DNA of 64,000 nucleotides, from the NCBI RefSeq assembly GCF_001509835.1, contig NZ_JXTJ01000017.1, positions 1 through 64,000 on the forward strand, written 5' to 3'. The notes under the pieces were generated by a model. The model saw only the letters and a list, made by a program, of their open reading frames with translations. It was not told where the DNA came from and ran no database searches. Of this stretch, positions 54,044 through 62,205 are shown one piece after another; the stretch's first letter is position 1, and the number at the start of each line of letters is the position of its first letter. The translations under genes were made by a program, and so were the position numbers. This stretch comes from Allobosea sp. WAO (lineage in GTDB: Bacteria; Pseudomonadota; Alphaproteobacteria; Rhizobiales; Beijerinckiaceae).

Positions 54044-55206
54044 TCGCGCGTCTCGCCGCCGAAGGCGCCGAGGTCACGCTGGTTACGGAGAGGCCCGAGC
54101 CTGCGCAGCCGGGTGTCCGTCAGATCGCCTATGCCGTCGGGCAGTCCACGACGGCGCATCCCGCCCTGGCGGCGACCGAGTATCATGTGCGCACCGGCGA
54201 GGCGGTGGCGGCCGAGCTTTCGCGCCTGCCTCGCCATGACCGGCCGGATGTCATCGTCGGCCATACCGGCTGGGGCGGCCTGCTCTTCGCCAAGGACGCC
54301 CTGCCGCGCGTGCCGCTGCTCGGCTACTGCGAGTACTTTTACAACGCGACCGGTTCCGATCTCGATTTCGGATCTGCTGTCGAGGTCACTGAGGCCGAGC
54401 GCCGGCGCATCAGGATGCGCAACGCTTCCCAGCTTCTGACGCTGGAGGCGCTCGATTTCGCCTATGCGCCGACGCGCTGGCAGCGCCAGCAATATCCGGC
54501 CTCGATCCGCGAGCGCATCGCGCTTTGCCATGACGGCATCGACGTCGCGGCTTGCCGGCCCGATCCGGAGGCGGCCTTCACCTTGCCCGACGGCCGGGTG
54601 CTCCGGGCAGGCGATCCCGTCGTCACCTTCGCCGCCCGTGATCTCGATCCCTATCGCGGCTATCCGCAGTTCATGCGTGCGGCGGCCCGCATCGCGCGCC
54701 AGCGGCCTGACGCCATCTTCGTCGCTGTAGGGGGCGACGGGCCGGGCTATGGCCGCCCGCGCCCCGATGGCCGGCTCTGGCGCGAGGCCATGCTGGCCGA
54801 GACCGGCCTGGCGGAGCGCGTCGTCCATATCCCCTGGCTCGCCCATCCCGAGCTGGTCCGGCTTTTCCAGGTCTCGGCGGCCCATGTCTATCTGAGCGTC
54901 CCTTTCGTCCTGTCCTGGTCGCTGCTCGAAGCGATGGCCTGCGGGTGCCTGATCGTCGGCTCGGCGACGCCACCGGTTCGCGAGGTGGTCAGGGACGGCG
55001 TCAACGGCCTGCTCGCGCCCTTCTTCGACGAGGCGGCACTGGCAGACCGCGTCCTCGCCGGGCTCTCCGGCGCAACTGGCCTGACGGCGCTGCGGCAGGA
55101 GGCGCGGCGCACGGTGGTCAGGGGGTATGAGCGCGAGGCCTGCGTCGACCGGCAGCTCGGCTTCGTCATGCAGCTCGCCGCGGAAGCGGAGTTCGCGGCA
55201 GCCTGA
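53992..55206 (+). CDS. Glycosyltransferase family 4
   Basis: A 404-residue GT-B enzyme. It opens MHVLFVHRSGSGQFAHL, has the acceptor element HTGWGGLLFAKDALP with LLGYCEYFYN, and the donor motif FAARDLDPYRGYPQFMRAAA; SVPFVLSWSLLEAMACG carries the conserved carboxylate region. The amino part matches the ExpC/WgcA-like type of rhizobia as I recall it. The start lies 52 bases inside the MarR gene, so the pair is translationally coupled. Confidence 0.9.
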   Translation: MHVLFVHRSGSGQFAHLIARLAAEGAEVTLVTERPEPAQPGVRQIAYAVGQSTTAHPALAATEYHVRTGEAVAAELSRLPRHDRPDVIVGHTGWGGLLFAKDALPRVPLLGYCEYFYNATGSDLDFGSAVEVTEAERRRIRMRNASQLLTLEALDFAYAPTRWQRQQYPASIRERIALCHDGIDVAACRPDPEAAFTLPDGRVLRAGDPVVTFAARDLDPYRGYPQFMRAAARIARQRPDAIFVAVGGDGPGYGRPRPDGRLWREAMLAETGLAERVVHIPWLAHPELVRLFQVSAAHVYLSVPFVLSWSLLEAMACGCLIVGSATPPVREVVRDGVNGLLAPFFDEAALADRVLAGLSGATGLTALRQEARRTVVRGYEREACVDRQLGFVMQLAAEAEFAAA

Positions 55207-55252
55207 CGGCGGAGCGCCGTACTGCGTGCCAGTATGCGGCCGGGCTCAGCCC

Positions 55253-55738
55253 TCAGCTGTCGGCGCGAAACTCCCAGCTGCCGTGGGTTTCGATCGTGCT
55301 GCGCACCGAATTGGCGAGGAAGCAGTTTTCATGCGCCTCGTGATGCAGCGCCTCGACCATGGCCTCGTCTGGTGCCAGCGGTCCGCTGAACGCGATATGC
55401 GGTCGCAGGATCACGCGTGCGATCCATTCCTTGCCGCCGGCATTCTTCGCCATCTCGCCCTCGGCGGCGTCGCGATAGCTGTCGATGCGCAGGCCGCGCC
55501 GCGCGGCGATGTCGAGGAACCAGAGCATGTGGCAGCTCGAAAGCGCCGCGACATAGGCCTCTTCGGGGTCGACATTGGCGGGGTTCGAAAAGGGCTCGCG
55601 CACCACATGCGGCGAGCTCGAGGCCGCGACCTCCGCCCCGCCGTCGAAGCGCCAGCGATGCGCCCGGCTGTAGCGTCGGTCGAGGAAATCCTGATCGCCG
55701 CGCTGCCATTCGATCGTCGCGCCGTGATTCGCCATCAT
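55253..55738 (-). CDS. OsmC-family protein
   Basis: A 161-residue OsmC/Ohr-fold protein. The family's redox cysteines would be in LSSCHMLWFL (near residue 68) and AHENCFLANSV (near residue 139). It probably reduces organic peroxides or thiol-containing toxicants in the cytoplasm. Two ATG codons begin the frame. Its start region overlaps the end of the GntR gene by 4 bases, so the two form an operon. Confidence 0.88.
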   Translation of the reverse strand: MMANHGATIEWQRGDQDFLDRRYSRAHRWRFDGGAEVAASSSPHVVREPFSNPANVDPEEAYVAALSSCHMLWFLDIAARRGLRIDSYRDAAEGEMAKNAGGKEWIARVILRPHIAFSGPLAPDEAMVEALHHEAHENCFLANSVRSTIETHGSWEFRADS

Positions 55739-56394
55739 CTGTCTCCGAGATCGGCACAGGCCGCCAGCACGACCATGCGCGTTGCGTCGAGATGTGCCGC
55801 CAATGTCGCCAGCACCGCCGGGGCATCGCCGGACGTTGCCGCGGCGATCAGTTGCCGGTGCTCCTCGGCCCAGCCCTGCTTGCGGGCTTCCGGGCCGAGC
55901 TGCTGCACGCTGAAACGGTCGATCGGCGCGCGCAGCTGCCGATAGAGCGCAAGGCTGCGCGAGCGCTCGGCCGGCCGGTAGAGCGCTTCATGGAAGGCGA
56001 TGTCGCCGCCGATCCAGCCGAGCCGGTCCTGAGCGTCTTCGAGCTGGTCCTGCAGTCTCGCCAGTTCGCGGCAGGACCGCTCGTCGTGTCGCGGCAGGGC
56101 GCGGGCGACGAGATCGCTTTCGACCAGAAGGCGCAGGTCGAAGATCTCGTCGATCTCGGCCGGCGTCGGCCAGCTCACTCGCGCGCCGCGATAATGCTCG
56201 ATCCTGAGCAGGCCCTCGCTCTGCAACTGCGCCAGCGCCTCGCGAACCGGGATGCGGCTGACGCCGAATTCGCTCGCGAGCTGCTCCTGGCGCAGCAGCT
56301 CGCCGGCCTGCCAGCGCCCCTGGTCGATTTCTTGGCGCAGCCGGGCGGCGAGGGCGGCGGCGGTGGTTGTCGCGGCGAGGGAGGGAGGGTTCAT
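55735..56394 (-). CDS. GntR-family transcriptional regulator (FCD type)
   Basis: A 219-residue regulator. Amino helix-turn-helix: LLRQEQLASEFGVSRIPVRE with LQSEGLLRIEHYRGARV; carboxyl FCD helical domain from EIDEIFDLRLLVESDLV with the metal-type histidine region DIAFHEALY. Ligands of FCD proteins are usually carboxylic acids. The ATG (MNPPSLAA) lies directly beside a perfect palindromic operator, indicating autoregulation. The OsmC gene is translationally coupled. Confidence 0.92.
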   Translation of the reverse strand: MNPPSLAATTTAAALAARLRQEIDQGRWQAGELLRQEQLASEFGVSRIPVREALAQLQSEGLLRIEHYRGARVSWPTPAEIDEIFDLRLLVESDLVARALPRHDERSCRELARLQDQLEDAQDRLGWIGGDIAFHEALYRPAERSRSLALYRQLRAPIDRFSVQQLGPEARKQGWAEEHRQLIAAATSGDAPAVLATLAAHLDATRMVVLAACADLGDR

Positions 56395-56420
56395 CGTATA
56401 ATTGTATCCAATTATACGAT
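56393..56420. promoter_or_regulatory. Perfect 12-base inverted repeat, GntR operator
   Basis: Arms ATCGTATAATTG (56393-56404) and CAATTATACGAT (56409-56420) are exact complements around TATC. It overlaps the GntR start codon and contains the core ATTGTATCCAAT, typical for FCD-type GntR proteins. Binding there should block its own expression. Confidence 0.75.
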
Positions 56421-56502
56421 CAAGACAAGCCTGCCTGTTGAAGCGCAAAGCGATGCAAGCCGTGGCCGAACGCCGGTGGCGCGTCGTGCACGTCGGTTCG
56501 GC

Positions 56503-56916
56503 TCAGGCGGCCGCGGGTTCGCAGCCGATCATCCAGAGTGCCCCGTGGCGGTCGCCCAGCATGCCGAAGCGCGGCGCCCAGAAGGTCTCGGCCATCGGCA
56601 TCATCACCGTCCCGCCTTCGGCCAGTGCCGCGAAGATGCGCTCCGCCTCTGCCGGTTCCTTCACGGTGACGCTGACATAGACGCTTCGCATCGGCCCGCT
56701 GCTCTGCTCGGGCGGTGCGTCCGAGGCCATCAGCATCTGGCCATCGGCGAGTTCGAGGCAGGCGTGCATGATCTTGGAGCGCCATTCCGGCGCGACGTCG
56801 ACCGGCGAGCCCTCATAGGGCAGCATCGCCTCGATCCGGCCGCCGAGAATCCGCTGGTAGTCGCTGAAGGCCGCCTCGCACTGGCCCTCGAACAAGAGAT
56901 AGGTCGCAAGCTTCAT
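56503..56916 (-). CDS. PhnB-like VOC-fold protein
   Basis: A 137-residue protein starting MKLATYLLFEGQCEAAFSDY, the usual beginning of PhnB/YjdN-like vicinal-oxygen-chelate proteins, with IMHACLELADGQMLMASDAP and the ending RFGMLGDRHGALWMIGCE. Function of the group is unknown; members are often annotated as glyoxalase-like. It is a single gene, divergent from AMP nucleosidase. Confidence 0.88.
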   Translation of the reverse strand: MKLATYLLFEGQCEAAFSDYQRILGGRIEAMLPYEGSPVDVAPEWRSKIMHACLELADGQMLMASDAPPEQSSGPMRSVYVSVTVKEPAEAERIFAALAEGGTVMMPMAETFWAPRFGMLGDRHGALWMIGCEPAAA

Positions 56917-57055
56917 CGCCGATCCTCCCGATGCATATCAGGCCGACGCGCGTCGCCGGCATGGCTGCGGAGCGCGGAGCGTGGCAGGATTGCCAGACAG
57001 GCCCCGTCAGCAGGCCGCCCTTGACGAGAAGCCCAATCGGAGACCGTTCCGCGAC

Positions 57056-58510
57056 ATGACATTCGAGATCGCCGCCACGCCCGAAGCCGCCGTCGACCGG
57101 CTCGAAGCACTCTACGCCCAGGCAAGGCAGGCGTTGGGCGACGACCTGCAGCGCTTCTTCACCACGCTGGAGCCGCCGACCCCGGAAGAGCGCGCGCTCT
57201 ACCGCTATCCGATGCTGCGCGTCACCTACGAGCCGTCGAAGTTGCCGGCGGCGACGCGGCGCGGCTACGCCAAGTTCGCCATGCCGGGCGTCTATTCGAC
57301 GACGGTGACGCATCCGGCCGAGTTCCGCGCTTATCTGCTCGATCAGCTGCGGCCGCTGGTCGAGGAATACGGCGCCACCGTCGAGACCGGCGTCAGCGCG
57401 CAGGAGATCCCCTATCCCTACGCGCTCGACGGCGGCGACGAGCTTGGCCGCGGCAAGGTCAGCCCGGCCGAGCTGGCGCGCCACTTCCCGACGCCCTTGT
57501 TGTCGCTGGTCGGCGACGAGGTAGCCGACGGCTCGTTCGACATCATCGAGGGCGAGCCGCGCCCGCTCTCGCTGTTCGATGCGGTGCGTGTCGATTACTC
57601 CCTGCGCCGGCTTGTGCACTACACCGGCACCGACTGGCGCGCGGTCCAGCCCTGGGTGCTGCTGACCAACTACCATCGCTATGTCGACCAGTTCGTCCGG
57701 CTGGCTTTGGCCGAGATCGAGGCCGGTACGGCGCTGGCGCTGGTCGCGCCGGGCGGCGTCCGCATCGAGCGCGAGGGGCTTGATGTCAGCGCCGCCGAAC
57801 GGGTGATGTCGGCGCCCTGGCACCGTTTCCAGATGCCGGCCTATCACCTGATCCGCGCCAAGGGCGAGGGCGTGACGCTGGTCAATATCGGCGTCGGTCC
57901 CTCCAACGCCAAGAACATCACCGACCATCTCGCGGTGCTCAGGCCAAATTGCTGGCTGATGGTCGGCCATTGCGGCGGCCTGCGCCAGACCCAGATCATT
58001 GGCGATTACGTCCTCGCCCATGCCTATCTGCGCCAGGACGGCATTCTCGACGAGCTCGTGCCGCCGGACATCCCGATCCCGGCATTGGCCGAGGTGCAGG
58101 TAGCCCTGCAGGAGGCCGCCGCCGCCGTCACCGGCGAGAAAGGGGACCGGCTGAAGCAGCGCCTGCGCACCGGCACCGTGGTGACGCAGGACGACCGCAA
58201 CTGGGAACTGCGCTGGACCAAGGAGCGCAAGCGCATCAACCTGTCGCGCGCCATCGGCGTCGACATGGAATCGGGCACGATCGCCGCCCAGGGCTACCGG
58301 CTGCGCGTGCCTTACGGCACCTTGCTCTGCGTCTCCGACAAGCCTCTGCACGGCGAGATCAAGCTCCCGGGCGCGGCCAACGCCTTCTATGAGCGCGCCG
58401 TGAGCGAGCATCTGAAGATCGGCCTCGCCGCGCTGGAAAGGCTGAAGGAGGCCGGCTCCTCGATCCATTCGCGCAAGCTCCGGAGCTTCGACGAACCGCC
58501 CTTCCGTTGA
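57056..58510 (+). CDS. amn: AMP nucleosidase
   Basis: A 484-residue enzyme, the same length as I recall for Escherichia coli Amn. It hydrolyses AMP to adenine and ribose 5-phosphate. The amino domain (about 1-190) is the Amn-specific regulatory part with LYRYPMLRVTYEP; the carboxyl domain is a nucleoside-phosphorylase fold with NIGVGPSNAKNITDHL, LMVGHCGGLRQ and GVDMESGTIAAQGYRLRVP. The ATG at 57056 (MTFEIAAT) is preferred over open frame further upstream. Confidence 0.95.
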   Translation: MTFEIAATPEAAVDRLEALYAQARQALGDDLQRFFTTLEPPTPEERALYRYPMLRVTYEPSKLPAATRRGYAKFAMPGVYSTTVTHPAEFRAYLLDQLRPLVEEYGATVETGVSAQEIPYPYALDGGDELGRGKVSPAELARHFPTPLLSLVGDEVADGSFDIIEGEPRPLSLFDAVRVDYSLRRLVHYTGTDWRAVQPWVLLTNYHRYVDQFVRLALAEIEAGTALALVAPGGVRIEREGLDVSAAERVMSAPWHRFQMPAYHLIRAKGEGVTLVNIGVGPSNAKNITDHLAVLRPNCWLMVGHCGGLRQTQIIGDYVLAHAYLRQDGILDELVPPDIPIPALAEVQVALQEAAAAVTGEKGDRLKQRLRTGTVVTQDDRNWELRWTKERKRINLSRAIGVDMESGTIAAQGYRLRVPYGTLLCVSDKPLHGEIKLPGAANAFYERAVSEHLKIGLAALERLKEAGSSIHSRKLRSFDEPPFR

Positions 58511-58654
58511 GCGGCTGCTAGCCGGCCATGTCGGCGCGGGGCGCAGGGCTGCCCCGCATCGCCGCCGCTGGGCATTTCCGGCCGTGCGGGCCATAGCCCA
58601 GCAGCTTGACCGCTTGCTGGAAGGATTGCGGGGGAATTGGAGTCCGGAGTGACG

Positions 58655-59851
58655 ATGGCCCTGATCGGGCCGGCCGTACTGTGCGTTTTCAGTCTCGCCT
58701 TTCTCTGGGCCTGGGTGATCGAGCGAAGGCGCGACTATCTCCTCCTGCTGGCGGCGGCTCCGGCGTTGTTCGCAGTCGCGGTCGCGATCCAGGTGTCCTT
58801 CTGGCCGCCATCCGTGCCGGCGAACGCCCTGCTCTCGGGTCTGTTCTATACCGCTGCAGTCCAGATCGCCGCAGAGGGCGTGCTGCGCCGCTCCGGCAAG
58901 CGGCTCGGGCGGGACTGGCACATCGGCGCTTTCGCGGCGGTGATGGGCGGTCTCTGGTGGTTCGCCTATGTCACGCCGAACCTGCTGGCACGCGTCTATC
59001 TCCAGAATTTCGGCTATGGCCTCGTCCTCTTGGTCGCGAGCCTGCACCTGACGCATCTGATGCGCGGCCGGCCGGTCGACCGCGTGCTGTTCTGGGTGCT
59101 GTTCGCCTTCGGTCTGCATTTCTTTCCGCGCACCCTCCTGACCATCGGGCTGGACTCGCCGGGCGATGTCAGGGTCTTCCAGGATTCGCTGTTCTGGCAG
59201 GTCCTGCACCTGTCCCTGGCCGTGCTCGGAGCGGCCCTCGCGACTGCATTGCTGGCGGCGACGCTATCCGATGTGATCGACGATCTGCGCCGCGAACGCG
59301 ACAGCGACGGCCTGACCGGCCTGCTCAACCGGCGCGCCTTCGAGCATCGCGCAGGAGCCGTGCTCGCAGCCACGGGCGATGCGCCCTGTGCGCTGCTCGT
59401 CTGCGATCTCGACCATTTCAAGCGGATCAACGACAGCCATGGCCATGCCGCCGGTGACGAGGTGCTGAGCGCCTTCGGCAAGCTGCTGCGCCGCGTCAGC
59501 CGCGAGAAGGATCTGGTCGCGCGGATCGGCGGCGAGGAATTCGCGATCCTGCTGCCGGGGGCGGCACAAGCGGCCGGCCTCGGGTTGGCCGAACGGGCAC
59601 GCTCCGGGCTTGCCGGGTTGGTCTTCAGCTTCGCGCCGGGCGGAGGTGCGGTGACTGCCAGCTTCGGGATTGCCGAACGACAGCCGGGCGACACGCTTTC
59701 CGGGCTTGTCGCCCACGCCGACCGGCGCCTCTACCAGGCCAAGGCTTCCGGCCGAGACCGTGTGTTCGCCGACGATACTGTCGAGGTGCCGGCCCCAGAG
59801 CGGGCCGAGGCCGCGGCCCTGGCAACCGGGTCGATTCCGACGCCCCGATGA
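58655..59851 (+). CDS. Membrane-bound diguanylate cyclase (GGDEF)
   Basis: A 398-residue protein. About six transmembrane helices fill residues 1-205; the GGDEF domain (about 215-375) has DGLTGLLNRRAFE, LVCDLDHFKRINDSHGHAAG and an active GGEEF at about 292-296, with the RxxD inhibitory site (REKD) exactly five residues before. It should make cyclic di-GMP, commonly a signal for exopolysaccharide production. ATG at 58655 with GGAG just ahead; GTG at 58649 and TTG at 58637 are alternatives. Confidence 0.92.
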   Translation: MALIGPAVLCVFSLAFLWAWVIERRRDYLLLLAAAPALFAVAVAIQVSFWPPSVPANALLSGLFYTAAVQIAAEGVLRRSGKRLGRDWHIGAFAAVMGGLWWFAYVTPNLLARVYLQNFGYGLVLLVASLHLTHLMRGRPVDRVLFWVLFAFGLHFFPRTLLTIGLDSPGDVRVFQDSLFWQVLHLSLAVLGAALATALLAATLSDVIDDLRRERDSDGLTGLLNRRAFEHRAGAVLAATGDAPCALLVCDLDHFKRINDSHGHAAGDEVLSAFGKLLRRVSREKDLVARIGGEEFAILLPGAAQAAGLGLAERARSGLAGLVFSFAPGGGAVTASFGIAERQPGDTLSGLVAHADRRLYQAKASGRDRVFADDTVEVPAPERAEAAALATGSIPTPR

Positions 59852-59906
59852 CATCCCGGCCTGCCGGATGCTACGACACGGGCCGTCCTGGCCCAGGAGC
59901 CCGCCC

Positions 59907-61175
59907 TTGTCTGCTTCCCGCTCCATCCTGCTGATCATCGGTGGCGGCATCGCCGCCTATAAGTGCCTGGAGCTGATCCGGCGGCTGAAGGATCGCGGCA
60001 TCGCCAGCCGCTGCATCCTGACGCGGGCGGGCGAGCAGTTCGTCACGCCGCTCGCGGTCGGCACGCTCGCCGGCGAGCGCTGCTTCACCGATCTGTTTTC
60101 GCTGACCGACGAGGCCGATATCGGCCATATCGCCCTGTCGCGCTCGACCGACCTGCTGGTCGTCGCCCCGGCTACCGCCGACCTGATCGCCAAGATGGCG
60201 AACGGCCATGCCGACGACCTCGCCTCCACCGCGCTCATCGCGACGGACAAGCGCATCGTGATCGCCCCGGCGATGAACCCGCGGATGTGGCAGCACCCGG
60301 CGACGCGCCGCAACATGGCCTTGCTGCAGAAGGACGGCGTCCTCGTCGTCGGCCCGAATTCCGGTGCCATGGCCGAGCGCGGCGAGAGTGGGCCGGGCCG
60401 GATGGCCGAGCCGCACGAGATCCTGGCGGCGATCGAGCAGGCCTTGGCCGGCGAGCAGCGCCAGCCGCCTTCGATCGGCTTTCTCGGCCGCCTGCCGGGC
60501 CAGGGTACGGCGCTTGGCCGGGCGTTGACGGGCAAGCGCGTGCTCGTCACCTCCGGCCCGACCCATGAGCCGATCGACCCGGTGCGCTATATCGCCAACC
60601 GCTCCTCCGGCAAGCAGGGACACGCCATCGCTGCCGCTGCGGCCGCTGCCGGCGCCGAGGTCACGCTGATCTCCGGCCCGGTCGGCATTCCCGATCCTGC
60701 GGGGGTGACGACCATCCATGTCGAGAGCGCCCGCGACATGCTCGATGCGACCGAGCAGGCGCTGCCGGCCGATATCGCGATCTTCGCGGCCGCGGTCGCC
60801 GATTGGCGCGTCGCCGGGGCGGCCGACCAGAAGATGAAGAAGGGCGAGCACGGCACGCCGAGCCTCACCCTCGTCGAGAACCCGGATATCCTCGCGACCA
60901 TCGCCGCCCGCGAGATCGACCGGCCGCAGCTGGTCGTCGGCTTCGCGGCCGAGACGCAGAACGTCATCGCCTATGCTCGCGCCAAGTTGGCGAAGAAGGG
61001 TTGCGACCTGATCGTCGCCAACGATGTCGGCGGGACCGGCGTCATGGGCGGCGACGCCAATACCGTCCATCTCGTCACCGCCGATGCCGTCGAGACCTGG
61101 CCGACCCTGCCCAAGGCCGAGGTCGCGGCGCGCCTCGTCGAACATCTCGCCGGTCTGGTGGCGGAAAAGGACTGA
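59907..61175 (+). CDS. coaBC: Bifunctional phosphopantothenoylcysteine decarboxylase/synthetase
   Basis: A 422-residue CoaBC (Dfp) enzyme of coenzyme A synthesis: it ligates cysteine to 4-phosphopantothenate and decarboxylates the product. CoaC part: LLIIGGGIAAYKCLELI, the catalytic histidine in DIGHIALS, and APAMNPRMW. CoaB part from about residue 210: VLVTSGPTHEPIDPVRYIAN, AAVADWRVA and KMKK. The TTG start is favoured by AGGAG 7 bases upstream; an ATG at 59868 would add 13 residues. Confidence 0.94.
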   Translation: MSASRSILLIIGGGIAAYKCLELIRRLKDRGIASRCILTRAGEQFVTPLAVGTLAGERCFTDLFSLTDEADIGHIALSRSTDLLVVAPATADLIAKMANGHADDLASTALIATDKRIVIAPAMNPRMWQHPATRRNMALLQKDGVLVVGPNSGAMAERGESGPGRMAEPHEILAAIEQALAGEQRQPPSIGFLGRLPGQGTALGRALTGKRVLVTSGPTHEPIDPVRYIANRSSGKQGHAIAAAAAAAGAEVTLISGPVGIPDPAGVTTIHVESARDMLDATEQALPADIAIFAAAVADWRVAGAADQKMKKGEHGTPSLTLVENPDILATIAAREIDRPQLVVGFAAETQNVIAYARAKLAKKGCDLIVANDVGGTGVMGGDANTVHLVTADAVETWPTLPKAEVAARLVEHLAGLVAEKD

Positions 61176-61181
61176 GCGACG

Positions 61182-61667
61182 ATGGAGCCAGTCCGCATCA
61201 AACGCCTGCCGCATGCGCAGGACCTGCCGCTGCCCACCTATGAGACGCAAGGCGCTGCCGGGCTCGACCTGCGGGCCGCCTTGCCTGAGAGCGATCTGGA
61301 ACTCGCGCCGGGAGCGCGCAGCCTCGTGCCGACCGGGCTGGTTCTTGCGCTGCCGCAGGGCAGCGAGGGGCAGGTCAGGCCACGTTCGGGCCTTGCGTTG
61401 CGCCATGGCGTGACCGTGCTCAACGCCCCCGGCACGATAGACGCCGATTATCGCGGCGAGGTCCAGGTGCTGCTGGTCAATCTCGGGCAGGAGCCGTTCA
61501 TCATCCGCCATGGCGACCGCATCGCCCAGCTCGTCGTCGCGCCGGTGGTGCAGGCGCGGCTGGTCGAGGTGCAATCGCTCGACGACACCATCCGCGGCGC
61601 CGGAGGCTTCGGCTCCACCGGGATCACGGATCCTGCGGTCTCCTCTCCCCGCGAGGCCCGCTCATGA
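61182..61667 (+). CDS. dut: dUTP diphosphatase
   Basis: A 161-residue trimeric dUTPase hydrolysing dUTP to dUMP. All five motifs are visible: AAGLDLRA, RPRSGLAL, GTIDADYRGEV, GDRIAQLVV and the flexible carboxyl RGAGGFGSTG, followed by a short extra tail. It follows coaBC by 6 bases, a common alphaproteobacterial order. Confidence 0.96.
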   Translation: MEPVRIKRLPHAQDLPLPTYETQGAAGLDLRAALPESDLELAPGARSLVPTGLVLALPQGSEGQVRPRSGLALRHGVTVLNAPGTIDADYRGEVQVLLVNLGQEPFIIRHGDRIAQLVVAPVVQARLVEVQSLDDTIRGAGGFGSTGITDPAVSSPREARS

Positions 61668-62116
61668 TCCAGCTTTCGCGCCGCAGCCTGCTCGCCATCG
61701 CCGCGGTGGTCGACATCGCCCTGCATGCCCGCCCGGCTCCGGTCGCGGCCAAGGCGCTCGCCGCCCGCCATGAACTGCCGCCGCGTCATCTCGAGACGAT
61801 GCTGCAGGCGCTGGTCAAGGCGGGCATCCTCAAGGGCGTGCGCGGCCCGCGTGGCGGCTACGAGCTCGCCCGCGAACGTCGCCGCATCACCGCTGGCGCG
61901 ATCGTCCGTGCCGCGATGCAGGCCAATTCTGATGAGAACCTGCCGCCGCTGCCACGCTCTGCACTGGTCGAGAGCGTCGTCGGCCCGGCTGTCCAGAGCG
62001 CTCTCGACGCGTGCCTCGCTACCCTCGACGCAGTCACCGTGGCCGAACTCTGCCAGCAGGCGGAAAGCCTCGCCGCCGCGGCCGGCAAGGATGCCAGTGC
62101 AGATTTTACAATATAG
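61664..62116 (+). CDS. Rrf2-family transcriptional regulator
   Basis: A 150-residue winged-helix protein of IscR/CymR type: SRRSLLAIAAVVDIALHA, LPPRHLETMLQALVKAGILK, and GPRGGYELARERRRIT (wing). The three-cysteine iron-sulfur loop of IscR is absent (only two cysteines, near residues 109 and 127), so it is more like CymR, which senses cysteine status by protein contact. The neighbour cysK supports that. Its start overlaps dut by 4 bases. Confidence 0.9.
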   Translation: MIQLSRRSLLAIAAVVDIALHARPAPVAAKALAARHELPPRHLETMLQALVKAGILKGVRGPRGGYELARERRRITAGAIVRAAMQANSDENLPPLPRSALVESVVGPAVQSALDACLATLDAVTVAELCQQAESLAAAAGKDASADFTI

Positions 62117-62146
62117 AGTGTAAATTAATCTGTTTCTCGACAGATT
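62105..62146. promoter_or_regulatory. Two inverted repeats ahead of cysK, candidate Rrf2 operators
   Basis: TTTACA (62105-62110) with TGTAAA (62119-62124), and AATCTGT (62127-62133) with ACAGATT (62140-62146), both perfect. They lie in an AT-rich stretch starting inside the Rrf2 stop region and ending 60 bases before the cysK ATG. The regulator encoded just upstream is the likely binder. Confidence 0.55.
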
Positions 62147-62205
62147 CTGTGATTTGATGCTAGCCTGTCGCCGAACCTTACTGAACTTTCCTCAGGGAGG
62201 CCGCC

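Noticed and set aside
58536..58557. GCGGGGC/GCCCCGC hairpin after amn as a terminator
   Set aside because: Seven-base stem with an 8-base loop and no T run; chance level in GC-rich DNA.
56813..59209. Long minus-strand frame of about 800 codons over AMP nucleosidase
   Set aside because: Antisense to a well-conserved enzyme; composition is not protein-like.
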